Source: Spirochaetia bacterium
GTDB taxonomy: Bacteria; Spirochaetota; Spirochaetia; Treponematales; Rectinemataceae
Direction of reading: 5' to 3'
Assembly (NCBI GenBank): GCA_021286925.1
Contig: JAJTBL010000082.1
Location: 1 to 7,455, forward strand
Length of the DNA: 7,455 nucleotides
Below, in pieces: positions 1 to 6,266 of this stretch. Under the pieces are notes generated by a model. That model had not been told where the DNA came from and did no database searches. It saw only the letters and a program-made list of their open reading frames with translations. The position numbers and the translations under genes were made by a program. Positions within the stretch are counted from its first letter, which is position 1; every line of letters begins with the position of its first letter.

Positions 1-466
1 AAGGGCGATAAAGCCCGATCGACACAGTTTTGCGTTTTCTTCCAAAGTTCCAGGTCAGCTTTTCCTGGGTCTGGATAAAATCCTTGAGCATGGCGTCGGT
101 AATTGCAACACCGCGGGCGACAAATCCGGCCAGATAGGGGCGCACCTTTTTTACGCTTTCATGAACTTCAACCGTGTATTTGACGGAAAGCTGTTGACCG
201 AGCGGAACAAAGAACGGGTATTCAGCAATTTTCCCCAGGCGGTGCGTTTTCAGCTGGCGCGCAAGTCCGGCGGTTGACCAGAGATCAGGGCGGTTTGTAT
301 CATTCAATTCGATTTTTATTGTCCTGTCTTCGGCGGAAACTCCATCGGTATCCCAGCCGTCCAGTTCAGCTTTGGCAGTTGGAAATATCTCTTCGAGCTG
401 TTCCGCTGAATAGCGTTCGCCAAGCAGATCGAAAAACAGCTTTTCATTGACTTCAATTTTCGGCAT
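1..466 (-). CDS. pheT: Phenylalanyl-tRNA synthetase beta subunit, archaeal/eukaryotic type (N-terminal part, cut by window edge)
   Basis: The beta subunit of the cytoplasmic alpha2-beta2 enzyme that charges tRNA-Phe. The first 155 codons are present with no stop; the rest lies beyond position 1. The protein starts MPKIEVNEKLFFDLLGERYS. It carries two hallmarks of archaeal-type PheT: an NRPDLWSTAGLARQL segment at about residues 82-96, and RKRKTVSIGLY just before the cut (about 143-153), where archaeal proteins have a similar run of basic residues followed by VAIG. Bacterial-type PheT instead begins with a different, EMAP/tRNA-binding-like N-terminus. The ATG start is supported by GGAG (minus strand, 477-474) seven bases upstream. 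It lies 16 nt downstream of the pheS stop, so the two genes are almost certainly co-transcribed and translated in equal amounts. Identification is by remembered family sequence, and the start is well supported. Confidence 0.93.
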   Translation of the reverse strand, partial: MPKIEVNEKLFFDLLGERYSAEQLEEIFPTAKAELDGWDTDGVSAEDRTIKIELNDTNRPDLWSTAGLARQLKTHRLGKIAEYPFFVPLGQQLSVKYTVEVHESVKKVRPYLAGFVARGVAITDAMLKDFIQTQEKLTWNFGRKRKTVSIGLYRP

Positions 467-482
467 ATCTTTGCTCCAGGTA
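467..482 (-). promoter_or_regulatory. pheS-pheT junction with pheT ribosome-binding site
   Basis: This 16-nt gap holds the pheT Shine-Dalgarno core GGAG (minus strand, 477-474), seven bases before the ATG. It has no room for a terminator or promoter, which supports a pheST operon. Confidence 0.8.
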
Positions 483-2045
483 TTAGTTTGCCATGAGGGC
501 TCGCCTGAGTCGAATATTTTCGAGGTCAGGGCTGAAAAGTTCACGAAGATCGTTGAGGCCCAGTGCCATCAGCGCCATGCGGTCGATACCGATTCCCCAG
601 GCGAGAACCGGAACGTTGATGCCCAGCGACTTGGTCACTTCAGGTCTGAAGATTCCGGAACCGCCCAGCTCAAACCATCCAAGGACAGGATGCTTGATAT
701 GAACTTCGACTGAAGGCTCGGTAAAGGGGAAATATCCGGGAACATATTTGACTTCTTTGGCACCGGCGACTTCCACTGCAAACATCTCCAAAAAGCCCAG
801 CAGGGTCCTGAGATTGACATCTTCACCGAGCACGATACCTTCTGTCTGATAGAAGTCGGACAGGTGGGTCGCGTCAACCTTGTCATACCGGAAACAGCGC
901 GCAATGCCAAAATATTTGCCGGGCACCTTGGCGGTGGGCAGTTTCCGGGCTGAGAGAACCGTACCCTGGCTTCTCAGAATCAATCGTTTGGTAAATTCGC
1001 GGTCAAAGGAATAATTCCATCCCCGGCTTCCGGTATTTCCTCCGTGCTCATGAGCGGCGGCTACCTGGGAGAGATAGGGTTCCTCGATAAATTTGGCTTT
1101 TCGGGGTTCTTCTATATAATAGACATCATGAATGTCACGGGCTGAATGGAACTGCGGCATGAAGAGTGCGTCAGAATTCCAGAACTCAGTTTCTACCATA
1201 TTGCCGTCAAACTCTTCAAACCCCAGGGATACCAGCTTGTCTTTGACGCTTTCAAGAAATTCGACATAGGGATTTTTCCGTCCCGGAATAATCCGGGCGG
1301 GAGTAATCTGGATGTTATAGGGCCTGAATGCGGCATTTTTCCAACTGCCTTTCGCCAGTATTTCGGGTGTCAGGGCTCCGATTTCTTCGCCAGTCACGCC
1401 AAGCACGCGCAAAGCCTTGCGCACTTCGTCGGCTTCAGGAGCAAGCTGGTAGAAAACCTGCTCCCGGTCTGCGCTTCGGAACGGAGCATCCTGAGCGCCG
1501 CGCTTTTTAGCGACCGTACTCATAACAGCCTTTTCTTCAGCCGAAAGCTCGTTTTCCTCAAGGATGCCATTATTGCTGATCGCTTTTGCCAGAAGAGACT
1601 TCAGTATTTGCAGTTTCTGCGGCAGATGGGCTTCCGAGACAAGGTAAGCCCGCTTTGTATCATCCAGCGCGACGACGCCTTCCTTGGATAAAAGGCCAAA
1701 GGCTGAGCCGATATGCTTTTGCTCAAGCCCCAGCTTTTCAGTGATGGCGCTGAGCGTATCAGCCCCTTCCGCAGCAAGTAAAGCGAGAATCCGCTCTTCG
1801 ACAAGACCTTTTTCAGCCAGATCCCGTCCGAACGCAGTGATTTCAAAAAAGCTGGTCTGTGCGCGCGAAACCTCAGTTATGAGGCCCTTGCCTGACAGCC
1901 ATGAAAAAGCCTGGTTTTCCTGGCCTTCCCGATAGCCGAGTTCTTCCCGCACTTTTTTTGCGTCGAAAACGACGGACGTATCATAGGTCAGGAGGATTTT
2001 GACTTCCAGCGGATGAAGCGTCTTCGCAATACTGATAGCATCCAT
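483..2045 (-). CDS. pheS: Phenylalanyl-tRNA synthetase alpha subunit, archaeal/eukaryotic type
   Basis: The catalytic subunit of PheRS, a class II aminoacyl-tRNA synthetase: it activates phenylalanine with ATP and transfers it to tRNA-Phe. At 520 residues it matches the roughly 500-residue archaeal/eukaryotic alpha subunits, not the roughly 340-residue bacterial ones. Residues 1 to about 200 look like the winged-helix-rich N-terminal region of that type. The catalytic domain follows: motif 1 region about 255-303, ending FMPQFHSARD; motif 2 region about 379-403 (FGIARCFRYDKVDATHLSDF); a phenylalanine-pocket segment FPFTEPSVEVH (439-449); and motif 3 GIGIDRMAL (484-492). No key segment appears missing. 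The ATG at 2045 has GGAG (minus strand, 2057-2054) eight bases upstream. pheT follows after 16 nt. The 135-bp upstream gap contains a strong palindrome and a small hairpin, both described separately. Confidence 0.97.
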   Translation of the reverse strand: MDAISIAKTLHPLEVKILLTYDTSVVFDAKKVREELGYREGQENQAFSWLSGKGLITEVSRAQTSFFEITAFGRDLAEKGLVEERILALLAAEGADTLSAITEKLGLEQKHIGSAFGLLSKEGVVALDDTKRAYLVSEAHLPQKLQILKSLLAKAISNNGILEENELSAEEKAVMSTVAKKRGAQDAPFRSADREQVFYQLAPEADEVRKALRVLGVTGEEIGALTPEILAKGSWKNAAFRPYNIQITPARIIPGRKNPYVEFLESVKDKLVSLGFEEFDGNMVETEFWNSDALFMPQFHSARDIHDVYYIEEPRKAKFIEEPYLSQVAAAHEHGGNTGSRGWNYSFDREFTKRLILRSQGTVLSARKLPTAKVPGKYFGIARCFRYDKVDATHLSDFYQTEGIVLGEDVNLRTLLGFLEMFAVEVAGAKEVKYVPGYFPFTEPSVEVHIKHPVLGWFELGGSGIFRPEVTKSLGINVPVLAWGIGIDRMALMALGLNDLRELFSPDLENIRLRRALMAN

Positions 2046-2071
2046 ACCGATAGCTCCAGAGACAAAATGTG

Positions 2072-2096
2072 TCAGCAGAGAGATTTCTCAAGCTGA
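2072..2096 (-). other. Imperfect hairpin in the pheS leader
   Basis: The arms TCAGC (2072-2076) and GCTGA (2092-2096) pair. An inner GAGA (2078-2081) pairs with TCTC (2086-2089) around a 4-nt loop, separated by a 1x2 internal loop. The structure ends 14 nt before the pheS Shine-Dalgarno core. No U-run follows, so it does not look like a terminator. It could be a leader structure affecting translation or mRNA stability, or chance. Confidence 0.3.
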
Positions 2097-2104
2097 TGAG
2101 CCAA

Positions 2105-2130
2105 TTTCAAAATGCATCTGCATTTTGAAA
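2105..2130. repeat. Perfect palindrome (12-bp arms, 2-bp centre) upstream of pheS, operator-like
   Basis: TTTCAAAATGCA (2105-2116) and its exact reverse complement TGCATTTTGAAA (2119-2130) are separated by only two bases. It lies in the 135-bp gap between the big receiver/ATP-grasp gene and pheS, 59 bases upstream of the pheS ATG. Read on the transcribed (minus) strand there is no run of T after it, and the arms are AT-rich, so it is a poor intrinsic terminator. A very short centre and perfect two-fold symmetry suggest a binding site for a dimeric DNA-binding protein. A weak -10-like TATATC (minus strand, 2144-2139) sits just upstream; if used, the palindrome would cover the start of transcription. 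The rest of the gap (2046-2180) holds only the leader hairpin and the pheS ribosome-binding site. The symmetry is seen directly; the operator role is inferred. Confidence 0.6.
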
Positions 2131-2180
2131 GACCCTCCGATATATTGAAAAATGAGTATTGCCTGAAACCGAGATTGGCG

Positions 2181-5100
2181 TCAATTATATTCTGCGTTCT
2201 CCAATCCAATTTCATCATTTTCTTCAGACGGCTTTTCCCGGTTCCCCGCTTTCAGAAGTCCTGCCTTGCCCTGTTTCCCGTCCATGAGAATATCCAGGGG
2301 CGCTGAGAGGGTTGACCAGACGCAATGGTCAGTTTGCAGAGCGCGCTTCTGACTTTTCAGCCAGTTCCAATCGATAAAAGCGTCTTTTGAACGCAGGGGA
2401 ATCTTGATATAGCCAATATTCATGCTGGTCAGGTTATGGAAAAAATGCGAGCCGAGGGATGAATCGACCACAAAATTGTCCAAATCGACCTCAACAATGA
2501 CCTTTGCTCGAGAAATTTGGGCGAATGACACGGGAATCCCCAGCCAGCGGTCCCGGGTTCCCCATCGCCCCGGACCAATCAGAACATAGCGGCGGCCGGC
2601 CTTTTTGAGCTCCCGGTCAATTTCTTCTATTTCAGCAGTCATTTCAAGGGTTTTTGCCTTGTCGAATTTTTCCGGGTCAACCCAGACAATATCCTGAATT
2701 GAATAGTCGCGGCCGTTGCCCATGGTTTTATCGGATATGATAAAACAATCTTCAGGCGCGAAGGCTCCCAGGTTCAATTCGATTTTATCGTCAGCCTGGA
2801 TGAGCGGTTTTAATTGGAGAATATAGAGCGCGGGTTTTCCGGAAGGTTCACTGAGATTGAAGGCGTATTCGATTTCCACCGGGGTGCCCATGGAGCGAGA
2901 ACCGATTTCGAGAATCATCGAGATTGCCTGAGCGAAGGGAAGCGCTTCATATTTCAGTATATTCGCCAGGTCAATGATTTTGGGACCTCGGCCTGAGGCT
3001 CCTGGCACAAATCTCCGATCCTCCGCATCCCAGGTACTCGCGATCATCGCAAAATGGCGATCATCGTTGGCAATCGAAACATCCAGCTCCTTGAGGCTCG
3101 CCATCTCGCCTGCTGAAAGATCCGGCGTCGAGATGCTCATATCGAGGGCATGGAAGGTTCTCTGCGTGCTTTCAAGTGCATGATCGGGGGAAAGGACATC
3201 CAGCTTGGGGTATTTGGGGCAAAAACGATGCGCGACACCGCCCCCGACAACGTAGGTGCCGAGCCCGAGCGCTGAAACGCAGAGCCCGTCTTCAGGTTTG
3301 ACATAGGCGACCGGATAATAGTTGTAGGATTGCGCTATGCCTGAAATATGGGGGAAGTAATAATCGCCGTGCCTGCTGCCGACCAGCTCCTGGATCAGCA
3401 CGGCCATACGCTCCTCTTCCAGATTGTAATGCGCCGCTTCAAAATAACTGCGCGATTCCGCCGAGAAGAGACTGGCATAGATAAGTTTAATGGCATCGCA
3501 GACCTGATTGAGCCTGACTTCAAGGTCAGGATGGCTGTTGGGGATGATATAGGTGTCGTAAATGCCTGAAAACGGAACCATCAGCATGTCTTCAAAAAGG
3601 CCTGAAGATCGGACCGCAAGCGGCTTGTTTGTTTTTGCAAGGAAGGCTCTGAGCCTCGCGACCAAGGTGGGCGAAAGCGGTGTAGAGAGGAAGGTCTGCC
3701 GGAGCTGGTTTGAATAGGGCCTGTAGAAGGCTTCAGACCAGAGATTATGCGACTCAAGAAAATATTCGAACTCATCGATACCGACAAACAGGGTTCGCGG
3801 GATTTTTATATCGATTTCCGGGATATAGCGGGAAAAATTCAGGTTTTCAAGGAGGGAATGAATGAACATGAGTCCCCTGCCCTTCCCGCCGACTGAGCCG
3901 TCTACCAGCCTGCTGATGTAATTTTCTTCATGCAGCATGCTTTCATCGAAATTCGGCACAATCCCCTTGGATTTTTCCTTTCTGACGCTGTCAAGAATTT
4001 TGAGAATAAAATCTCGCATGGCGTGGATGTCTGGGAAATCTCCGATTTGGTACGGCTTCAGAACTTTGGACATCTGGATTTCGCCGCGGGCCATCAGCCA
4101 GGCAGAAAAATGATTATGCTCAGCATGATAGACGAGGCTTTCCGCTGGCAGTTCGTGCATTTTGGCGATAAATTCCCGCATATTGCGGGCTCTGCCGATT
4201 TCCTTGCCATCCGGCATGCAGAAGCGGAAGTCACCAAAGCCAAGATTCATTTGCAAAAAGCTTGCCAGCTCGAGTTCCAGAGATTCTGAATTCTTATCGA
4301 CAAAGGAAGCGCCGATCTCATAGGCTTTGCTGCGGATATGCGGTTCGCTCGATTGAATCAAGATTGGCAGATCATGGATTTTACCTTTGGCCATCTTTAT
4401 AAAATCGAATCCCGCTTCTTCATCGCACTTCCCCTTGTGCGGGAACCGCAGATCGGTAATGACTGTCAGGAGGTTGTTCTGGTAGGTTTCAAAGAGCTTT
4501 TCAGCTTCCTCATAGCTTGAAGCGAGCAGAATTTTCGGTCTTGCCCTGATGCTGAGGAGCTTGTAGGTTTCAGTAATTCGCTCCTCTTCAATAAGATTTT
4601 GCGTCTGTTTGAGAACGACCTTATAAAGAACCGGCAGATAGCGGCTGTAATAACGGACTGAATCCTCGATGAGCAAAATAACCCGGACCTGTCCAGTCTG
4701 CGTATCGGCATGGACATTGCGGACATCTTCGATATATTTGATCATACCGACAAACAGCTTGGAATAGCCATTCCACACAAAGACCCGGTCGATTGAGGCC
4801 ATCTCCGGTGAGTCGAAATCCAGGTATTCAAGGCTCGAATTGTTCGTCGCCATCAGCAGGATGGGAATATCCGGCCAGATATGCTTCATAGCTTTGGCGA
4901 TGGCAAGCGGAATATCGAAATCCAGCCCCGCCATGAGGATTACGAGGTCGAACTTGCCGCTTCTGAAGAGGTCGAGCGCAGTTTCTTCCGTATACGCGCA
5001 GACAACACGCGGTATGGTGTTGAGGTTAAGCTTGAAATATTCTCCGTAAATCTGCTCGGTCAGGACACCGTCGGATTCGACAACAAAAGAGTCATAGAGG

Positions 5101-5207
5101 CTGCCGACCAGAAGGACTTCTCTGACCCGGAAACGCATGAGGTCGTGGTAAATATTGCGGTCATGCCGCTGTTTGTTATAGGCTTCAACCAGTTCGTTAA
5201 AGTACAT
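2181..5207 (-). CDS. Large receiver-ATP-grasp protein: two receiver-like domains plus a PEP synthase/PPDK-type nucleotide-binding domain, function unknown
   Basis: A 1008-residue, apparently cytoplasmic protein with no signal peptide or membrane segment. Domains in order: a short N-terminal segment; a degenerate receiver-like domain (about 29-160) lacking the acidic pair, phosphoacceptor Asp and Lys; a second receiver (about 175-320) with acidic E181-D182, candidate phosphoacceptor D252 in VITDLRF, S286/S287 and K305 in FVDKNS; and a block around MREFIAKMHELPAESLVYHA (343-362). A PPDK/PEP-synthase-type ATP-grasp domain (about 430-805) follows, with GSVGGKGRGL (437-446), AVRSSGLFED (531-540), MAVLIQELVG (601-610), GLGTYVVGGGVAHR (648-661), VEIEYAF (777-783) and YILQLKPL (795-802). 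A C-terminal block (about 870-940) has RYVLIGPGRWGTRDRWLGIP and HFFHNLTS. The swivelling phosphohistidine domain and the PEP-binding barrel of PEP synthase are absent, so PEP synthesis should not be assumed. I start it at the ATG at 5207; the frame stays open to 5537 but would then overlap aroF. No Shine-Dalgarno is visible. The last 20 or so residues are a charged, probably disordered tail. Confidence 0.85.
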   Translation of the reverse strand: MYFNELVEAYNKQRHDRNIYHDLMRFRVREVLLVGSLYDSFVVESDGVLTEQIYGEYFKLNLNTIPRVVCAYTEETALDLFRSGKFDLVILMAGLDFDIPLAIAKAMKHIWPDIPILLMATNNSSLEYLDFDSPEMASIDRVFVWNGYSKLFVGMIKYIEDVRNVHADTQTGQVRVILLIEDSVRYYSRYLPVLYKVVLKQTQNLIEEERITETYKLLSIRARPKILLASSYEEAEKLFETYQNNLLTVITDLRFPHKGKCDEEAGFDFIKMAKGKIHDLPILIQSSEPHIRSKAYEIGASFVDKNSESLELELASFLQMNLGFGDFRFCMPDGKEIGRARNMREFIAKMHELPAESLVYHAEHNHFSAWLMARGEIQMSKVLKPYQIGDFPDIHAMRDFILKILDSVRKEKSKGIVPNFDESMLHEENYISRLVDGSVGGKGRGLMFIHSLLENLNFSRYIPEIDIKIPRTLFVGIDEFEYFLESHNLWSEAFYRPYSNQLRQTFLSTPLSPTLVARLRAFLAKTNKPLAVRSSGLFEDMLMVPFSGIYDTYIIPNSHPDLEVRLNQVCDAIKLIYASLFSAESRSYFEAAHYNLEEERMAVLIQELVGSRHGDYYFPHISGIAQSYNYYPVAYVKPEDGLCVSALGLGTYVVGGGVAHRFCPKYPKLDVLSPDHALESTQRTFHALDMSISTPDLSAGEMASLKELDVSIANDDRHFAMIASTWDAEDRRFVPGASGRGPKIIDLANILKYEALPFAQAISMILEIGSRSMGTPVEIEYAFNLSEPSGKPALYILQLKPLIQADDKIELNLGAFAPEDCFIISDKTMGNGRDYSIQDIVWVDPEKFDKAKTLEMTAEIEEIDRELKKAGRRYVLIGPGRWGTRDRWLGIPVSFAQISRAKVIVEVDLDNFVVDSSLGSHFFHNLTSMNIGYIKIPLRSKDAFIDWNWLKSQKRALQTDHCVWSTLSAPLDILMDGKQGKAGLLKAGNREKPSEENDEIGLENAEYN

Positions 5208-5213
5208 GAAAGG

Positions 5214-5219
5214 ATTATA
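5214..5219 (-). promoter_or_regulatory. Perfect -10 box (TATAAT) immediately upstream of the receiver/ATP-grasp gene
   Basis: TATAAT reads on the minus strand at 5219-5214, six bases before the ATG at 5207. Transcription would normally start about seven bases downstream, at or next to the ATG itself, giving a leaderless or nearly leaderless mRNA. This fits the lack of a Shine-Dalgarno sequence. The -35 region at the right distance is only a T-rich tract, with no TTGACA match, so the promoter may need an activator or be weak. Confidence 0.45.
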
Positions 5220-5241
5220 CAGCAGGATTTTATTGAAAAAA

Positions 5242-5275
5242 AGCTGAAATCTCGGTTGACCTGGCGATTTCAGCT
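5242..5275. repeat. Inverted repeat (10-bp perfect arms, 14-bp spacer) in the divergent control region, operator-like
   Basis: AGCTGAAATC (5242-5251) and its exact reverse complement GATTTCAGCT (5266-5275) flank 14 bases that contain the aroF -35 box TTGACC (5256-5261). The two arms are 24 bp apart centre to centre. The predicted transcription starts of both divergent genes lie outside it, so it would not be transcribed as a hairpin from those promoters and is better explained as a DNA site. A protein bound here would cover the aroF -35 box and lie just upstream of the opposite promoter, so it could repress aroF, control both genes, or activate the leftward gene. The symmetry is observed; the function is inferred. 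Confidence 0.6.
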
Positions 5276-5284
5276 GGTTATCAT
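5256..5284 (+). promoter_or_regulatory. Sigma-70-type promoter for the aroFBC operon
   Basis: The -35 box TTGACC (5256-5261) and -10 box TATCAT (5279-5284) are separated by exactly 17 bp, and each matches five of six consensus positions. Transcription would start near 5291, giving a leader of about 53 nt before the aroF ATG. It overlaps the 10-bp-arm inverted repeat. Confidence 0.7.
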
Positions 5285-5332
5285 CCTTGTTACTCTGAAT
5301 AAGAGCATTTTTTTGAAATGTTTGCCCTGCTG

Positions 5333-5339
5333 AGAGGAG
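5333..5339 (+). promoter_or_regulatory. aroF ribosome-binding site
   Basis: AGAGGAG lies four bases before the ATG at 5344. The match to the 16S rRNA 3' end is strong though the spacing is short, and it fixes this ATG as the start. The downstream aroC start has a similar layout (AGAGG then TATC then ATG). Confidence 0.75.
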
Positions 5340-5343
5340 TATC

Positions 5344-6252
5344 ATGAAAAACCTGAAACTGGCGGCCGCAAGACCCGATCTTCTGCGTTCTGTTATTGAT
5401 GTTAATGGCGTCAAGGTTGGCCAGGAATTTGTGGTTATTGCTGGTCCCTGTTCTGTGGAAACTGAAAAGCAAACCGTTGAGACGGCAATCGCGGTAAAGA
5501 AAGCAGGCGCCAAAATGCTTCGGGGCGGCGCCTTCAAACCCAGAACGAGTCCCTACGCGTTCCAGGGACTTGGTTTGAAGGGGCTCAAAATTCTGGACAA
5601 AGCCCGGCGAGAAACAGGCTTGCCGATTGTCACTGAAGTTGTCGATACGCGGGATGTTTCCTGGGTTGGCGAGTATGCGGACGTCCTCCAGATTGGCGCG
5701 AGAAACATGCAGAATTTTTCACTGCTGCGGGAAGTCGGCAAGTCGGGCAAGCCGATTCTGCTCAAACGGGGCATGTATTCAACCCTTGAAGAATGGCTCA
5801 ACTGCGCCGAATATATCTTGGCGGAAGGCAATCCGAATGTCATTCTCTGCGAGCGGGGCATCAGAACCTTTGAAACCTATACCCGCAATACGCTTGATCT
5901 ATCCATGGTTCCCGCTGTGCATGGCGAAAGTCATCTTCCTATCTTTATTGATCCAAGCCACGGAACCGGCATTCTTTCCATGATCGAACCGATGAGCCTG
6001 GCCGCCCTGGCAGCGGGAGCTGACGGGCTTGAAATTGAAGTGCATATCGACCCGCCTTCCGCGCTGTCGGACAAAGATCAGCAGCTTACGGTGCCGCAGT
6101 TCGAATTGCTCATGAAAAAGCTGGCTCAAGCGAGGGAATTTTTTGGGCAGCTTCATGCAGGTTTTGCAGGCGAATCTGAGCGCCCTGGCGCTGAACAGCG
6201 GCTCGAGGCGCAGTCTGATCTCCCGACAGCTTTTGCCGACGCGGTGGATTGA
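5344..6252 (+). CDS. aroF: 3-deoxy-7-phosphoheptulonate (DAHP) synthase, type I-beta
   Basis: Catalyses the first shikimate-pathway step: PEP plus erythrose-4-phosphate gives DAHP. The 302-residue protein is a clear type I-beta (KDO8P-synthase-like) TIM-barrel enzyme, with FVVIAGPCSVET (29-40), LRGGAFKPRTSPYAFQG (59-75), LQIGARNMQNF (115-125), LLKRGM (139-144), ILCERGIRTFETYTRNTLDL (167-186) and DPSHGTG (203-209). Metal ligands expected from the Thermotoga maritima enzyme (Cys102, His272, Glu298, Asp309) fall at Cys36, His206, Glu232 and Asp243, a constant offset of 66. The N-terminal ferredoxin/ACT-like domain that gives the Thermotoga enzyme feedback control is therefore missing, so direct inhibition by tyrosine or phenylalanine is unlikely. 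About 30 residues after position 272 are an extra, charged C-terminal tail. It is the first gene of aroFBC, with a strong promoter and ribosome-binding site. aroF is the usual symbol; naming varies between species. Confidence 0.95.
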   Translation: MKNLKLAAARPDLLRSVIDVNGVKVGQEFVVIAGPCSVETEKQTVETAIAVKKAGAKMLRGGAFKPRTSPYAFQGLGLKGLKILDKARRETGLPIVTEVVDTRDVSWVGEYADVLQIGARNMQNFSLLREVGKSGKPILLKRGMYSTLEEWLNCAEYILAEGNPNVILCERGIRTFETYTRNTLDLSMVPAVHGESHLPIFIDPSHGTGILSMIEPMSLAALAAGADGLEIEVHIDPPSALSDKDQQLTVPQFELLMKKLAQAREFFGQLHAGFAGESERPGAEQRLEAQSDLPTAFADAVD

Positions 6253-6266
6253 GGAAAACCCAAACC

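Noticed and set aside
1146..1691. Plus-strand open frame of 181 codons opposite pheS
   Set aside because: It is a shadow of pheS on the other strand. The pheS motifs are unmistakable and this frame encodes nothing recognisable.
2105..2130. Palindrome read as a rho-independent terminator of the large gene
   Set aside because: The arms are AT-rich, the loop is only two bases, and no T-run follows on the minus strand.
3930..4289. Plus-strand open frame of 119 codons within the large gene
   Set aside because: It lies antisense to clearly coding sequence of the large protein, shows no recognisable motif, and has no convincing ribosome-binding site.
2181..5207. Calling the large protein phosphoenolpyruvate synthase (ppsA) or pyruvate phosphate dikinase
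   Set aside because: Only the ATP-grasp domain is present. No GGxxSH-type phosphohistidine segment or PEP-binding barrel can be found in the 1008 residues.
5291..5341. Possible leader switch in the aroF mRNA: CTCT (5293-5296) with AGAG (5302-5305) before a seven-T run, or TACTC (5291-5295) with GAGTA (5337-5341) covering the ribosome-binding site
   Set aside because: Stems of four or five base pairs are too weak to claim an attenuator or riboregulator.
5208..5537. In-frame upstream extension of the large minus-strand gene (110 extra codons)
   Set aside because: It would run antisense through the start of aroF and across its promoter, and the added residues do not look like a conserved domain. 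The ATG at 5207 is the natural start.
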